From Cymbomonas tetramitiformis (Eukaryota; Chlorophyta; Pyramimonadophyceae; Pyramimonadales; Pyramimonadaceae): DNA of 64,000 nt. The position numbers were made by a program, and so were the translations under genes. The stretch lies in NCBI GenBank assembly GCA_001247695.2, contig LGRX02035154.1, positions 27,998 to 91,997 of the forward strand, given 5' to 3'. The notes under the pieces were generated by a model. The model saw only the letters and a program-made list of their open reading frames with translations. It did no database searches and was not told the DNA's origin. Positions 11,217 to 19,834 of the stretch are shown here, piece after piece. How positions within the stretch are numbered: position 1 is the stretch's first letter; each line of letters starts with the position of its first letter.

Positions 11217-11819
11217 TGACTAGGTACCTTATTTGGACGCGAGCTGGAAGGTAAGGTGGGCCGGATGTGTTGTGAACATTAGGATTTCTGTTTCAGGCGC
11301 TCAACGATTTCTTTGTCTTTGCCTCGCCACCACCAGCTTCACGTTCGAATATCTCAAGAGACAAACCTGGTGCTCAACCCGTGTTCTGCATCTTGTGGTG
11401 CATTACCTTTCTCACTGCCTGATTTCACGATGTGTGATGCCTAGTATTAAGTGAAGTGCAATTGAAACCATGTGGCAGTAGTTGAATTTGGGAGTATGTA
11501 AGCATGCCACAGCGCGCACCGGCCCGCAGCCCGTACTCCCACGGCCCGCACAACTCCCAGACGAAACCTTGATATGTGACCTGTTTTGAGCTTCGGTATT
11601 TTCTTGGAGAATAGGTGTTAGGGTGCAGCCTACAACTTCTTGGAGCCATCAATACAGGTTTCACCCGCAGCTTTCACACTTTGTACGTCCCTAGCGACTT
11701 CCTATGTGACGGTATTCGGCGTGAACTGCCCCGGTACCAAGCAGTTTTTAGCGTGCAGAACAGGGGCGTCTTGTTTCAGCAACGTGTTTCTCGTTGCGTT
11801 GACGGAAAACGCCCGCAAC

Positions 11820-11925
11820 CCCCCTTGATGGTTTCCTATCCTGGCAACGCCCGCACCCCCCCTTGATGGTTTCCTATCCTGGCAACGCACCCTCCCTTGA
11901 TGGTTTCCTATCCTGGCAACGCTAG
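11820..11925. repeat. Short tandem repeat, about 36-bp unit, three copies
   Basis: The block ttgatggtttcctatcctgg occurs at 11,825, 11,863 and 11,897. The surrounding 11.2-12.1 kb has a small Cys-rich plus-strand frame (11,640-11,828) that could be an exon, but nothing confirms it. Confidence 0.8.
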
Positions 11926-12120
11926 CGATGTGAATACGCATCCTCCCTTTCCGAACAGTTTGTAGATGGACAACTGGCGGGATAAAGTGAATACAAAGTC
12001 GCGCCACTGACCCAACGCAAGGAATCCTCGTGAGGACAGGTGAAATGTCGAAGAAGTGACCCTCGCTAGGGCTAGACTAAACCTCCTAATTGTATCAGAT
12101 ATAGTAGTTATTCACGCTAC

Positions 12121-13387
12121 GTTTTAAGCCGGAGCACCAGCAAAGTGCCACTCCTCGGGATGTCCGCATATTGTCTTAAGGGGAGTAGCATCATTGTGGC
12201 CCTCCCACGGGTGCTCCCGGCGGCGCTCTCAGCGAAGTTCCCGACGGAGCTGTTATCATCTCAAGTGACAGCACTGTCGGAGCGCTGTGTCCAACCCGCG
12301 TGCCCACACGGGAGACGTTCCCGAATCCGCTGTCGCCCTCCCACGCGACACTTTTGACAGCATTGTCCCCATCTTGTCGGGACGGCACTCTCGCTCGGCT
12401 CTGTCGTCTCCGATTCGTAGAATGACCGGAAGGACACCTGCAGGTGGCGCTCTCGTCCCTGTCGGCCTTTGGACGCCCAGCGCTCTCTCTCAGAACACTG
12501 CCGGGCCTCTGGGAGGGCGGCCACGTGTCGCCCTCCCACGGGAGCCTTTCGGTGCTGCTCTCGGTCACCCAAGGGTGCCACGCATTTAGTGGCTTCCTCG
12601 GCCACGCTGTCTTCTCCGTGTGAATGACGCTATCAGCGGCAGTGTCTCTCTCGCAAGGGGCGCGTACGTTCCGTAGGATTCCCGGTTGCCCCTCCAAACG
12701 GGCGGCATTGTCGCTTCAGGGGGTGCATATGCGGGGTGTAAACGAAATATCAGTTTCGGAGATGGCCGTTACTCCTACTTTCCGAGCGGGAAGGGGATCG
12801 AGACGGCGACTCGAAGGGCGATCTTTTCGACACTCGACACCTCACTTTACCTTTAACTTGACACCACCCATTGCACACCTCGGTTACCTCTCATGTCCAT
12901 CCCCGCACCCTGACACCTGTTCTGCCCAATCATTCGCCACACCCTTCTCTATTTTCTGAACTGCGGCTTTAACCCGCGATGATGTGCACCGCGTTTGAAA
13001 GATCCGTTTGCTCAATCAATATGCCCTTGAGAGTGCTCTGAAGATACGTACGCTGTCAAAGCACGCACCGAAACGCGGCTTCTATCAGCTTCCCTGGTGC
13101 ACGGCACACTCATCTTGCTGATAGGCTGACTGACATTTGTGAGCTATCATTGACGTCTGGTAAACACTTGCTAAATGGCAGTCTGAATAAGATAGTATGT
13201 CAAAACAGCGCTGTCTTGTGCCTTCATACTCGCCTGACGACCTAAAGTTGGAAGGGGAAGGGAATATTGAGGAGGCAAATGTTCACCCTCAAACACGTGG
13301 CTTGAAAGCGGCCACGGGCGAGTGAGTATTCAAGTTCCACGTGACGTGGAGTGGGTGCGGTGTGTAAAGGCACTATCAAATTCGGAG
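12121..13387. other. Non-coding spacer upstream of the FSH hydrolase
   Basis: Contains several imperfect copies of a gccctcccacg(g)g motif (about 12,200, 12,330 and 12,530). The open frames here (for example 12,191-12,697 minus) have no recognisable motif and no homologous frame elsewhere in the window. The promoter of the next gene should lie at its right end, but I see no diagnostic box. Confidence 0.4.
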
Positions 13388-14712
13388 ATGATGGATCCCT
13401 CGACACTCATAACAGCTGTTGCAGTCCTTATGGCTACCACTGTGTCAGACGTAGACGCACTGAAGGTGCTCTGTCTGCACGGTGGCGGCAGCAACGCGGC
13501 GGGGTTTCAGAACGATGTCGGAATGACTCACCTCATGGCTGCACTGCCAGATTCTGAATTCGTCTTCGCGAATGCAGCGTATGGCTCTGGGATCGACGGC
13601 CTGGTATGGATGCGTGATGTGCCTGGTGGAAAGTCGTCCACCACAACGGATCCGGATTGGGATTTGGAATCGCGAGAGGTACTCGACGGTATCGTGGAAG
13701 CACAGGGGCCTTTCGACGCCATCCTTGGCTATTCTCAGGGAGGCGCTTATGTGCTTGCGTATGTGGCATGGGCACCGGTGGACACGTTCAAAGCGGCGCT
13801 GGTGTTCTGTGGCTACGTGCCCTCAACGCACGAAGGCATCGTTGACCGCATTGACTCAAACGCGCCGCTCGGGGTGAGTACGTCGCTCGTGTTTATGGGC
13901 GAGCAGGACTATATCATTAGTAACGATATGACACGAGAGGCAGCAACTAAGTTCGAGTCTCCCACAATCGTCTCGAGTGCAGCCACTGGGCATCACTTGC
14001 CATACTCTTCAGACCCCACATTTAGCGATGTCATCGCGTTCATGAATGCGATCCCAGCAGGTTGGTTCTCTACCTATCGCCTTCATAATTAAGTCCCCGC
14101 CGATACAAAACGTAGGAAGGTAGGAAGGGATGGGGCGAGAAGTCACTGAGACACCGAGTTTGAGAAGCTTATTCAACATTTAAGGGAAGAGTGCATGGTG
14201 GCCAAAGGTCCAATGTGAGTTGCTGTGACAATCGAGACTGTTAGAAAGATTTCTGAGAACAAATTTTTAAAAGATTCGAAATATGATATATGTGATCACA
14301 GACATGTGATGCGCCAAGCTAATGTAAAGTTTATACATTGGGCTGTGCTTATTTTGTTCCAGACGGTGAGACGCCTACTGCAGCCCCTACCACTTCCCCT
14401 ACGCTTAGTCCAAACGGTGAGACGCCTATCGCAGCCGCCACCACTTCCCCTACGCTTAGTCCAAACGGTGAGACGCCTATCGCAGCCGCCACCACTTCCC
14501 CTACGCTTAGTCCAAATGGTGAGACGCCTACTGCAGCCCCGACTACTTCCCCTACGCTTAGTCCAAGCGAGAAGACGTCGATTGCAGACGCCACCACTTC
14601 TCCTACTACTACTCCAAGTCCCCCGCCAGGAACCCAGGACGATAGCAGTGTCACTGCCATGACTGTTCACGTATTGTGGACCGTGGTTTGCATGTTTGGC
14701 TTAGTGTTGTGA
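13388..14712 (+). CDS. FSH/OVCA2-type serine hydrolase, secreted and probably surface-anchored
   Basis: Two exons: 13,388-14,060 and 14,363-14,712. The intron runs gttggt...ttattttgttccag. Joining in phase 1 gives an uninterrupted 340-residue protein. The start is set at the first ATG (the open frame begins with GTG), which is followed by a signal-peptide-like stretch (STLITAVAVLMATTVSDVDA). The alpha/beta-hydrolase core follows, with LHGGGSN (oxyanion hole), nucleophile Ser116 in GYSQGG, Asp174 in GEQDY and His202 in TGHH. This fits the FSH family, which hydrolyses small esters or lipids. Exon 2 adds four 17-residue Thr/Ser/Pro-rich repeats (GETPIAAATTSPTLSPN type) and ends in DDSS plus a hydrophobic tail, as in GPI-anchored proteins. 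FSH enzymes are usually soluble and intracellular, so the export signal and stalk are unusual. If splicing does not occur, the enzyme ends at 14,092. Confidence 0.8.
14363..14570 (+). repeat. 51-bp coding tandem repeat (stalk of the hydrolase)
   Basis: Four copies of a 51-bp unit, a multiple of three, encode the 17-residue TTSPTLSP-type repeat. Copies 2 and 3 are almost identical at the DNA level, so the stalk length is likely to vary between strains. Confidence 0.9.
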
Positions 14713-15449
14713 GTGCAATTTAGAAGGTATTCTGCAAAAGTTGAAGATCAGACTGTCATAGTAAGTAAACTCTCCTATCTAGCTTGAAATGGGTTGCCAG
14801 CTCTGTATACACGGCATGATACATATCTGCAAGATCCAAACAGGTGCGTATAGGACGCGTTCTAAAGAGTTGAAATAACTCATAAACACATCCGGACCCC
14901 ACCTTTGTCCAATAGAGACAAGGCATGCTGAGAGCGGGTAGATGTTAAAGAATTCCGCCTACCGATTAAAAGATGTGCAAATATGTACTAACGGAATCTT
15001 AAAAGCGCCATTACGGCTCAAATGCATGCGTATACTTACGAAAGGCATAGTACCACGTACTAACACCACTAAGTGTACTCGGTATGCACATTGTATTGGC
15101 ACGGTCTCCTAGCGCACGATGCTTGGTGGGGCACGCTTGGACCGGAACTCATGCCTAACGATGGTCTAGGGGATTTGGAAGGAAGAAAGAAGGCCAGGGA
15201 CGCGGGATCTTGAAGCGTCTAGGAGAATGCCGTATTGGGCAGTTTTCCTTGGGAACGTGGTATTGGCACGGTCTGAAGATACCTGTCCTGAAGAGCACAC
15301 GGTGCCAAATGCGAGTCATGAGTAGTTATCCTTTAACACCTCAAAGACGAAGTCCCTTTTGCAGTATGGAATATCAGCTTTAGTGCGGTATTGGGCATAA
15401 CTTGATCATACGACCTTGAATGATGGCATATGAAGTATCTATGTTTAGT
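14713..15449. other. Spacer without recognisable features
   Basis: No open frame of note. The phrase tattggcacggtct occurs twice (about 15,093 and 15,261), hinting at a diverged repeat. Nothing else is supported. Confidence 0.4.
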
Positions 15450-16120
15450 AGACTCAAATTGTGACATAGTGGTATGTCGCACATGCCCCGTACATCCCCT
15501 ATACCACCCGTTACGTGCGCTCAAAGTGCAGAGATTTCTCTGTAAACTGTCAACTTTAGGACTATCCGCCCTGAGCAAGTATCTGACATCCCGCGAGGTC
15601 GCAAATGCGTTCAATTGACATACGACGAGTATTGGAATGATATCCATGCTCTTTACGTCCTCAGATCATCATATTTCGTCCGGGAAATACGCTCAAAGTG
15701 CAGAGATTTCTGTGCAAACTGCTAATTTTAGGACTATCCGCCCTGAGCAAGTATTTGACATTCCGCGAGGTCGCAAATGCGTTCGATTGACGTATGACGA
15801 GTATTGGAATGATATCCATGCTCTTTGGGTCCCTAGATCATCATATTTCGTCCGCGGGAAATACGCTCAAAGTGCAGAGATTTCTCTGCAAACTGCTAAT
15901 TTTAGCACCGATCCGCCTTGAGCAAGTACTTGACATCCCGCGAGGTCGCAAATGCGTTCAATTGACGTATGACGAGTATTGGAATGATATCCATGCTCTT
16001 TGGGTCCCTAGATCATCATATTTCGTCCGCGGGAAATACGCTCAAAGTGCAGAGATTTCTCTGCAAACTGCTAATTTTAGCACCGATCCGCCTTGAGCAA
16101 GTATCTCACATCCCGCGAGG
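15450..16120. repeat. Tandem repeat, about 175-bp unit, about four copies
   Basis: The landmark gacgagtattggaatgatat occurs at 15,624, 15,796 and 15,971, and the block cgctcaaagtgcagagattt occurs four times. The last two units are nearly identical. Open frames run through it only because the unit lacks stops; I do not call them genes. Its unit length resembles that of the 173-bp array at the window start, but the sequence is unrelated. Confidence 0.9.
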
Positions 16121-16454
16121 TCGCGATATTTCCTGCCGTTTCAATATTTCCACGATTTTACGTATGTGTATAGCTAACATATATCCACGTCGTAACATAT
16201 GTACATTCGCGTTTGACTTGGTCTTCTATTCCGACGTAAATGTTTTATTATTATCATGTACACCGTACCACATTATTAGAGATCCGATTATCTATCTGAT
16301 TATCAAATGATCAAATATGATCATCGAATGATCAATTTTGATTACCATCAAATGGCCCGACACTACTTGATGCACACAACTTCCATATTTGAACTAATTA
16401 CTTGCTTCATACACATAGCACGTGCCGTCAAAAATAAATTTTATGCACATATCC

Positions 16455-16946
16455 TCAAGCACCAGCTAGAGCGCTCCTAATCAACTCCTGGTGAACGTCC
16501 ACATTTGGGAAGCATTCAGTACACATGATACTTCTCCGTCTACCGTCTTGCTCACACTGCACGCACTGAGTTTGGACCTGCTTCCTGCGCTCTCCCTTAC
16601 AATGGGAGCACGTTCGGCATGTAGACTGAAACGCGATGCTTAGCTTGTGCTCCCCGATTTGAGTGTATACTCCGCCCACTCGTGTGAGCTTGTACCTCTT
16701 GTTGGCATTCTGTGGAGCTTCAACAGGGACCTCGTCCTCGATCTCTCTGCAGGCAGGATGTTGTTTAGACAACAACTCAGCATGCACGGGGTGCTTCTCA
16801 AAGCATGTCTTGTGCATGTAACAGCCAACTCTGCTCTTGCTATCCTTGCACTTTTGACACATCCACCTGCACTGTGCTCGTTTGTTGTGCAACTTCCGGC
16901 ATACAAAGTAATCTATACAACCATGAGTCTTGTAGTTCAACTTCAC
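16455..16946 (-). pseudogene. C-terminal zinc-binding fragment, piggyBac-transposase-like
   Basis: A 163-codon minus-strand frame without an ATG start (it opens with GTG). It holds two cysteine/histidine modules: WMCQKCKDSKSRVGCYMHKTCFEKHP, and CRTCSHC...CVQCEQDGRRRSIMCTECFP. Paired C-x2-C knuckles ending in CFE-x-H resemble the C-terminal zinc region of piggyBac-type transposases. No DDE core is visible upstream, so this is an orphaned or spliced end. The identification is tentative; a free-standing RING/PHD-like zinc protein is the alternative. Confidence 0.4.
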
Positions 16947-17208
16947 GAGAGTGTGCCCACACAGTTCTTAGGAATCCACAGCAGAGTGAGATCCCGCGCT
17001 CTCCCCGCTCCCGCCCCCCGCTCCGCCGCCGTCTGTAGCACCCTCATGGCGCAGTGTCCTCACCGCCCCACCCAGGCTGCCGTCCGCCGCTTCCCCACTG
17101 TCGCACGCCATCGGCGTCACTGATCCCTGCCCGCTCCCGCCCCCCGCTCCGCAGCCGTCTGTAGCGCCCTTGCGGCGCAGTGTCCTCACCGCCCCGCCTA
17201 GGCTGCCG

Positions 17209-17498
17209 CAGGGTAGAAGTCTTACCGTGGCGGGCCGGCCCGGGGCCGCAGAAGCTCGCTCCGGGCCGAAACCGGGCCGAAGGGGCTTTCGCCCCCGGGC
17301 CGCACAAAAATATGAGCCGGCCAAACTTCGGCCAAAAATATAGGCATTTTATGCCACTTTTATCAAACCCCCATACTTAATTTCAAAATTTCGCGCCTGC
17401 GGCGGGCATTGTTCTTCCTTGACCGTTTTGGCCGAAAGCGGGCCAGCGGAAATATAGTTTACGGGCCGTAAAAAGAATTTTGGAAGACTTCTACCCTG
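17209..17498. mobile_element. hAT-type MITE, copy B (290 bp)
   Basis: Perfect 15-bp terminal inverted repeats (CAGGGTAGAAGTCTT and its complement) and an exact 8-bp duplication GGCTGCCG at 17,201-17,208 and 17,499-17,506. It interrupts a unit of the GC-rich array, so the empty site can be read from the sister units. Length and core match copy A at 4,166-4,455. The terminal 15 bp differ between the copies beyond CAGGG, yet each copy keeps its own ends complementary. Confidence 0.95.
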
Positions 17499-17506
17499 GG
17501 CTGCCG

Positions 17507-18105
17507 TCCGCCGCTTCCCCACTGTCGCACGCCATCAGCGTCACTGATCCCGGCCCGCTCCCGCCCCCCGCTCCGCCACCGTCTGTAGCGCCCTTGCGGC
17601 GCAGTGTCCTCACCGCCCCGCCCAAGCGTGTAAGGATGCGTGCTGCCACTGTAGGAAGTGGATTTCCTTGGCCAGAAGGAAGACATTTTGGACATTCCGG
17701 TTGACCCGCGCACATGTCATGGCACGTGGTTTGACACGTTGCACAGGTTTTGCTCTCGATCGCGCCAAACCGCAAGTGCTCCTTACACCAAATGCAACAC
17801 TCGCTGGGGAGGATAATCTCTGCTCCACCATCGCTGGTTCCCATCGTCGTCACCGCCCCGCCCAGGCCGTCATCTGCCGCTTCCCCACTGTCGCACACCA
17901 TCGGCGTCACTGATCCCTGCCCGCTCCTGCCTCCCGCTCCGCCGCCGTCTCTAGCGCCCTTGCGGCGCAGTGTCCTCACCGCCCCGCCCAGGCTGCCGTC
18001 CGCCGCTTCCCCACTGTCGCACGCCATCAGCGTCACTGATCCCGGCCCGCTCCCGCCCCCCGCTCCGTCACCGTCTGTAGCGCCCTTGCGGCGTAGTGTC
18101 CTCAC
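17507..18105 (-). pseudogene. Gly-rich frame with a zinc module, part of the broken transposase region
   Basis: The minus-strand frame holds two Gly/Ala-rich repeat units, then a cysteine cluster (CCIWCKEHLRF...CATCQTTCHDMC...CPKC), then a further repeat unit. The cluster resembles the zinc modules at 16,455-16,946 and is probably part of the same ancestral gene, expanded by the GC-rich repeat and interrupted by the MITE. No start codon or complete domain is present. Function unknown. Confidence 0.35.
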
Positions 18106-18154
18106 CGCCCCGCCGGACGTGTAAGGATGGGTGTTGCCATTGTAGGAAGTGGAT

Positions 18155-18297
18155 CCTCCTCCTCCCCATCCTCACCCTCCTCTCCTCCTCCCCATCCTCC
18201 TCCTCCCCATCCTCACCCTCCTCCTCCTCCCCTCCTCCCAATCCTCACCTCCTCCTCCTCCCCATCCTCACCCTCCTCCTCCTCCTCCTCCTCAGTG
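18155..18297. repeat. (TCC)n-type microsatellite
   Basis: Imperfect tcc/cctc repeats over about 140 bp. On the minus strand they encode a Glu-rich run that forms the end of the next fragment. Confidence 0.9.
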
Positions 18298-18554
18298 AAC
18301 CATGCCTGTGGTGCAAACTTACGCATACGGATCCCTGATGCAGCGATTTTGTCTCGGTACCCCTTGAGAACTGCACCAAGGAAGTCCGACTTCTGCTTTG
18401 TGGCAACCGCTCCTTGCTCTGACTGATACTGTAGGTGCGCACACGTACTATTCATGTTCAGCGCATACAAAACTGCTTTGGTGGGGTGCCTGCGGTATCC
18501 TCTTCTTCCCTTACTATCACGCATGCGTCGCACTCGATGTCGGCGGTGGGACAA
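18213..18554 (-). pseudogene. Transposase fragment, possibly the same gene as the zinc modules
   Basis: The frame includes ALNMNSTCAHLQYQSEQG followed by KSDFLGAVLKGYRDKIAASG, then the Glu-rich run. The first part is reminiscent of the helical region after the DDE core in piggyBac-type proteins. The order on the minus strand (helical region, zinc modules) agrees with that reading. Evidence is weak and no catalytic residue can be assigned. Confidence 0.3.
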
Positions 18555-19407
18555 TGCGCGGAGTCATGCCAATACCCCGGAGGGCAACGGACACACTCAG
18601 GCACGAACGCTTTGGAGACGACGTGGAAAGAAACGGAGTGCATGCCGAAATGCTTCTCGTCGCGGCGTCCGCGGCCTTGCTTGTGGCCAAGTCCCGCCCT
18701 TGGGGAGGGGCGAAGCGGTAAAGCGGTGTTTCCAACTTCGCCCTCGGCCGTGAAATTTCCCATCTTCCCGACGGTTCTGGCGGTCACGCCAGGAGGAGCG
18801 AGGGTGGAAAATGCACACCTGGCTTGCCCGAAGGCTTGCCCGTAGACGGAACCGGCCACCTCGTCGTCGGCTCGTCGTTCGCACTTTCGTCGGATAGCGT
18901 GGCAAGCACCATGTTGGCGGCGTCGAGGTGGAATTGAAATTCTTTAATCAAGGCATTCACGTCAACGTCGGACGGTAGGCCAGAGTACAGGACGTTCGAC
19001 TTGTCCACGAAGGGCACGTGCTTGCGCTTGCCGGCGCTCGCATCCCAAATCTCAAGAATATGGGCGTAGATGTCCTCGAGCTCGACATTGGCCAACTCAA
19101 CGTCGAGACGAAGCGGGGTAAGCACCTTGTCGTAGAACTCCGTGTCGAGGGAAGCTAGTAGTTGCTTCTTGGCCACCATGCCGTCGAGAGGCCCAGAAGC
19201 GATGTTGCTAATAGCAGTCAGGCATGCGTCGAAATCTTGGTTAAGGGGGTCGGGGTCCTTCTTGTCGTCGAAAGAAATAGAGCAAAGCTCCTCGTAATGC
19301 CCAAGAGGCCGAACCACGCGAGGGATCAACCTCTTGGTGACCTCGAGAATAGCACGCTTGCCATCTCGAGGTGAAGCCCGTCCCGAGGCTTCCATACATT
19401 CGCGCAC
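18458..19407 (-). pseudogene. Retrotransposon gag fragment with zinc knuckle, frameshifted
   Basis: The frame at 18,784-19,407 encodes a helical gag-like stretch (DPLNQDFDACLTAISNIASG, VAKKQLLASLDTEFYDKVL) typical of Copia-type gag polyproteins. An overlapping frame, 18,458-18,859, continues with C-x2-C-x5-H-x4-C (CVRCPPGYWHDSAHC), close to the retroviral CCHC knuckle. The two overlap by 76 bp in different frames, so the gene is broken or uses frameshifting. No protease, integrase or reverse transcriptase is adjacent. It lies head-to-tail with the piggyBac-like debris and looks like an old insertion. Confidence 0.5.
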
Positions 19408-19645
19408 ATGTGCCGCGACGCCACCCCGACGTTATGGCATGGCAGACGCGGTGTTCAGAATTGAGAATACCAGGGTTCGGCGTTCGTTTAATTCGCCGTA
19501 ATAAACGACTAATAAACGAACGTTTAGTAAGCGGGTGCTTACTAAGCAACCCCCTTGGGTTTTGTAATAAACGGTTAGTAAGCGAATTAACGAAAATGCT
19601 TGATAAGCGGGACTTAAATTTTGATTTTCCACCCGTTTTTCAAGT

Positions 19646-19801
19646 ATGAATCATGTGCACGCAAAGACCGCTTCGAGGGGGGGGCTTAAATACGGAGTGT
19701 GCGAAACTTGCGGAGCCCACGCAGGTGAGATGAGGTGTCGCGAATGCGGAATCACCTATATGTTATATGTATGCCAAGTTCCAGCCGGAAAGACCATGTG
19801 A
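19646..19801 (+). CDS. Small zinc-ribbon-like ORF (51 residues)
   Basis: ATG to TGA, with a compact cysteine pattern VCETCGAHAGEMRCRECG, i.e. C-x2-C and C-x2-C pairs. It lies just upstream of the multi-exon transposon gene and could be its first exon: the sequence at 19,841-19,854 (catttcggttgcag) looks like a 3' splice site. I cannot show a matching donor. It could also be chance. Confidence 0.3.
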   Translation: MNHVHAKTASRGGLKYGVCETCGAHAGEMRCRECGITYMLYVCQVPAGKTM

Positions 19802-19834
19802 ATCGAAAGTTATTCACGGTAGCAGAAAACTAAT

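Larger units (their letters stand above)
17030..18120. repeat. GC-rich repeat array, about 120-bp unit
   Basis: Units containing gccgtccgccgcttccccac, cgtcactgatccc(t/g)gcccgct, and tgtagcgcccttgcggcgca recur at about 17,090, 17,500, 17,870 and 18,000, with a partial unit near 17,030. Unit 2 is split by MITE copy B. A second duplicated block (gtaggaagtgga with flanks) lies at about 17,630-17,665 and 18,119-18,152. On the minus strand the units are open and read as Gly-rich linker between zinc modules. Confidence 0.85.

Noticed and set aside
11640..11828. Cys-containing 62-codon frame as a secreted protein exon
   Set aside because: The preceding acceptor-like sequence is weak and no partner exon could be joined.
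12191..12697. 168-codon minus-strand open frame
   Set aside because: GC-rich sequence with overlapping open frames on both strands and no motif.
15637..16310. Several plus-strand frames of about 100 codons
   Set aside because: They only run through the 175-bp tandem repeat and restate each other.
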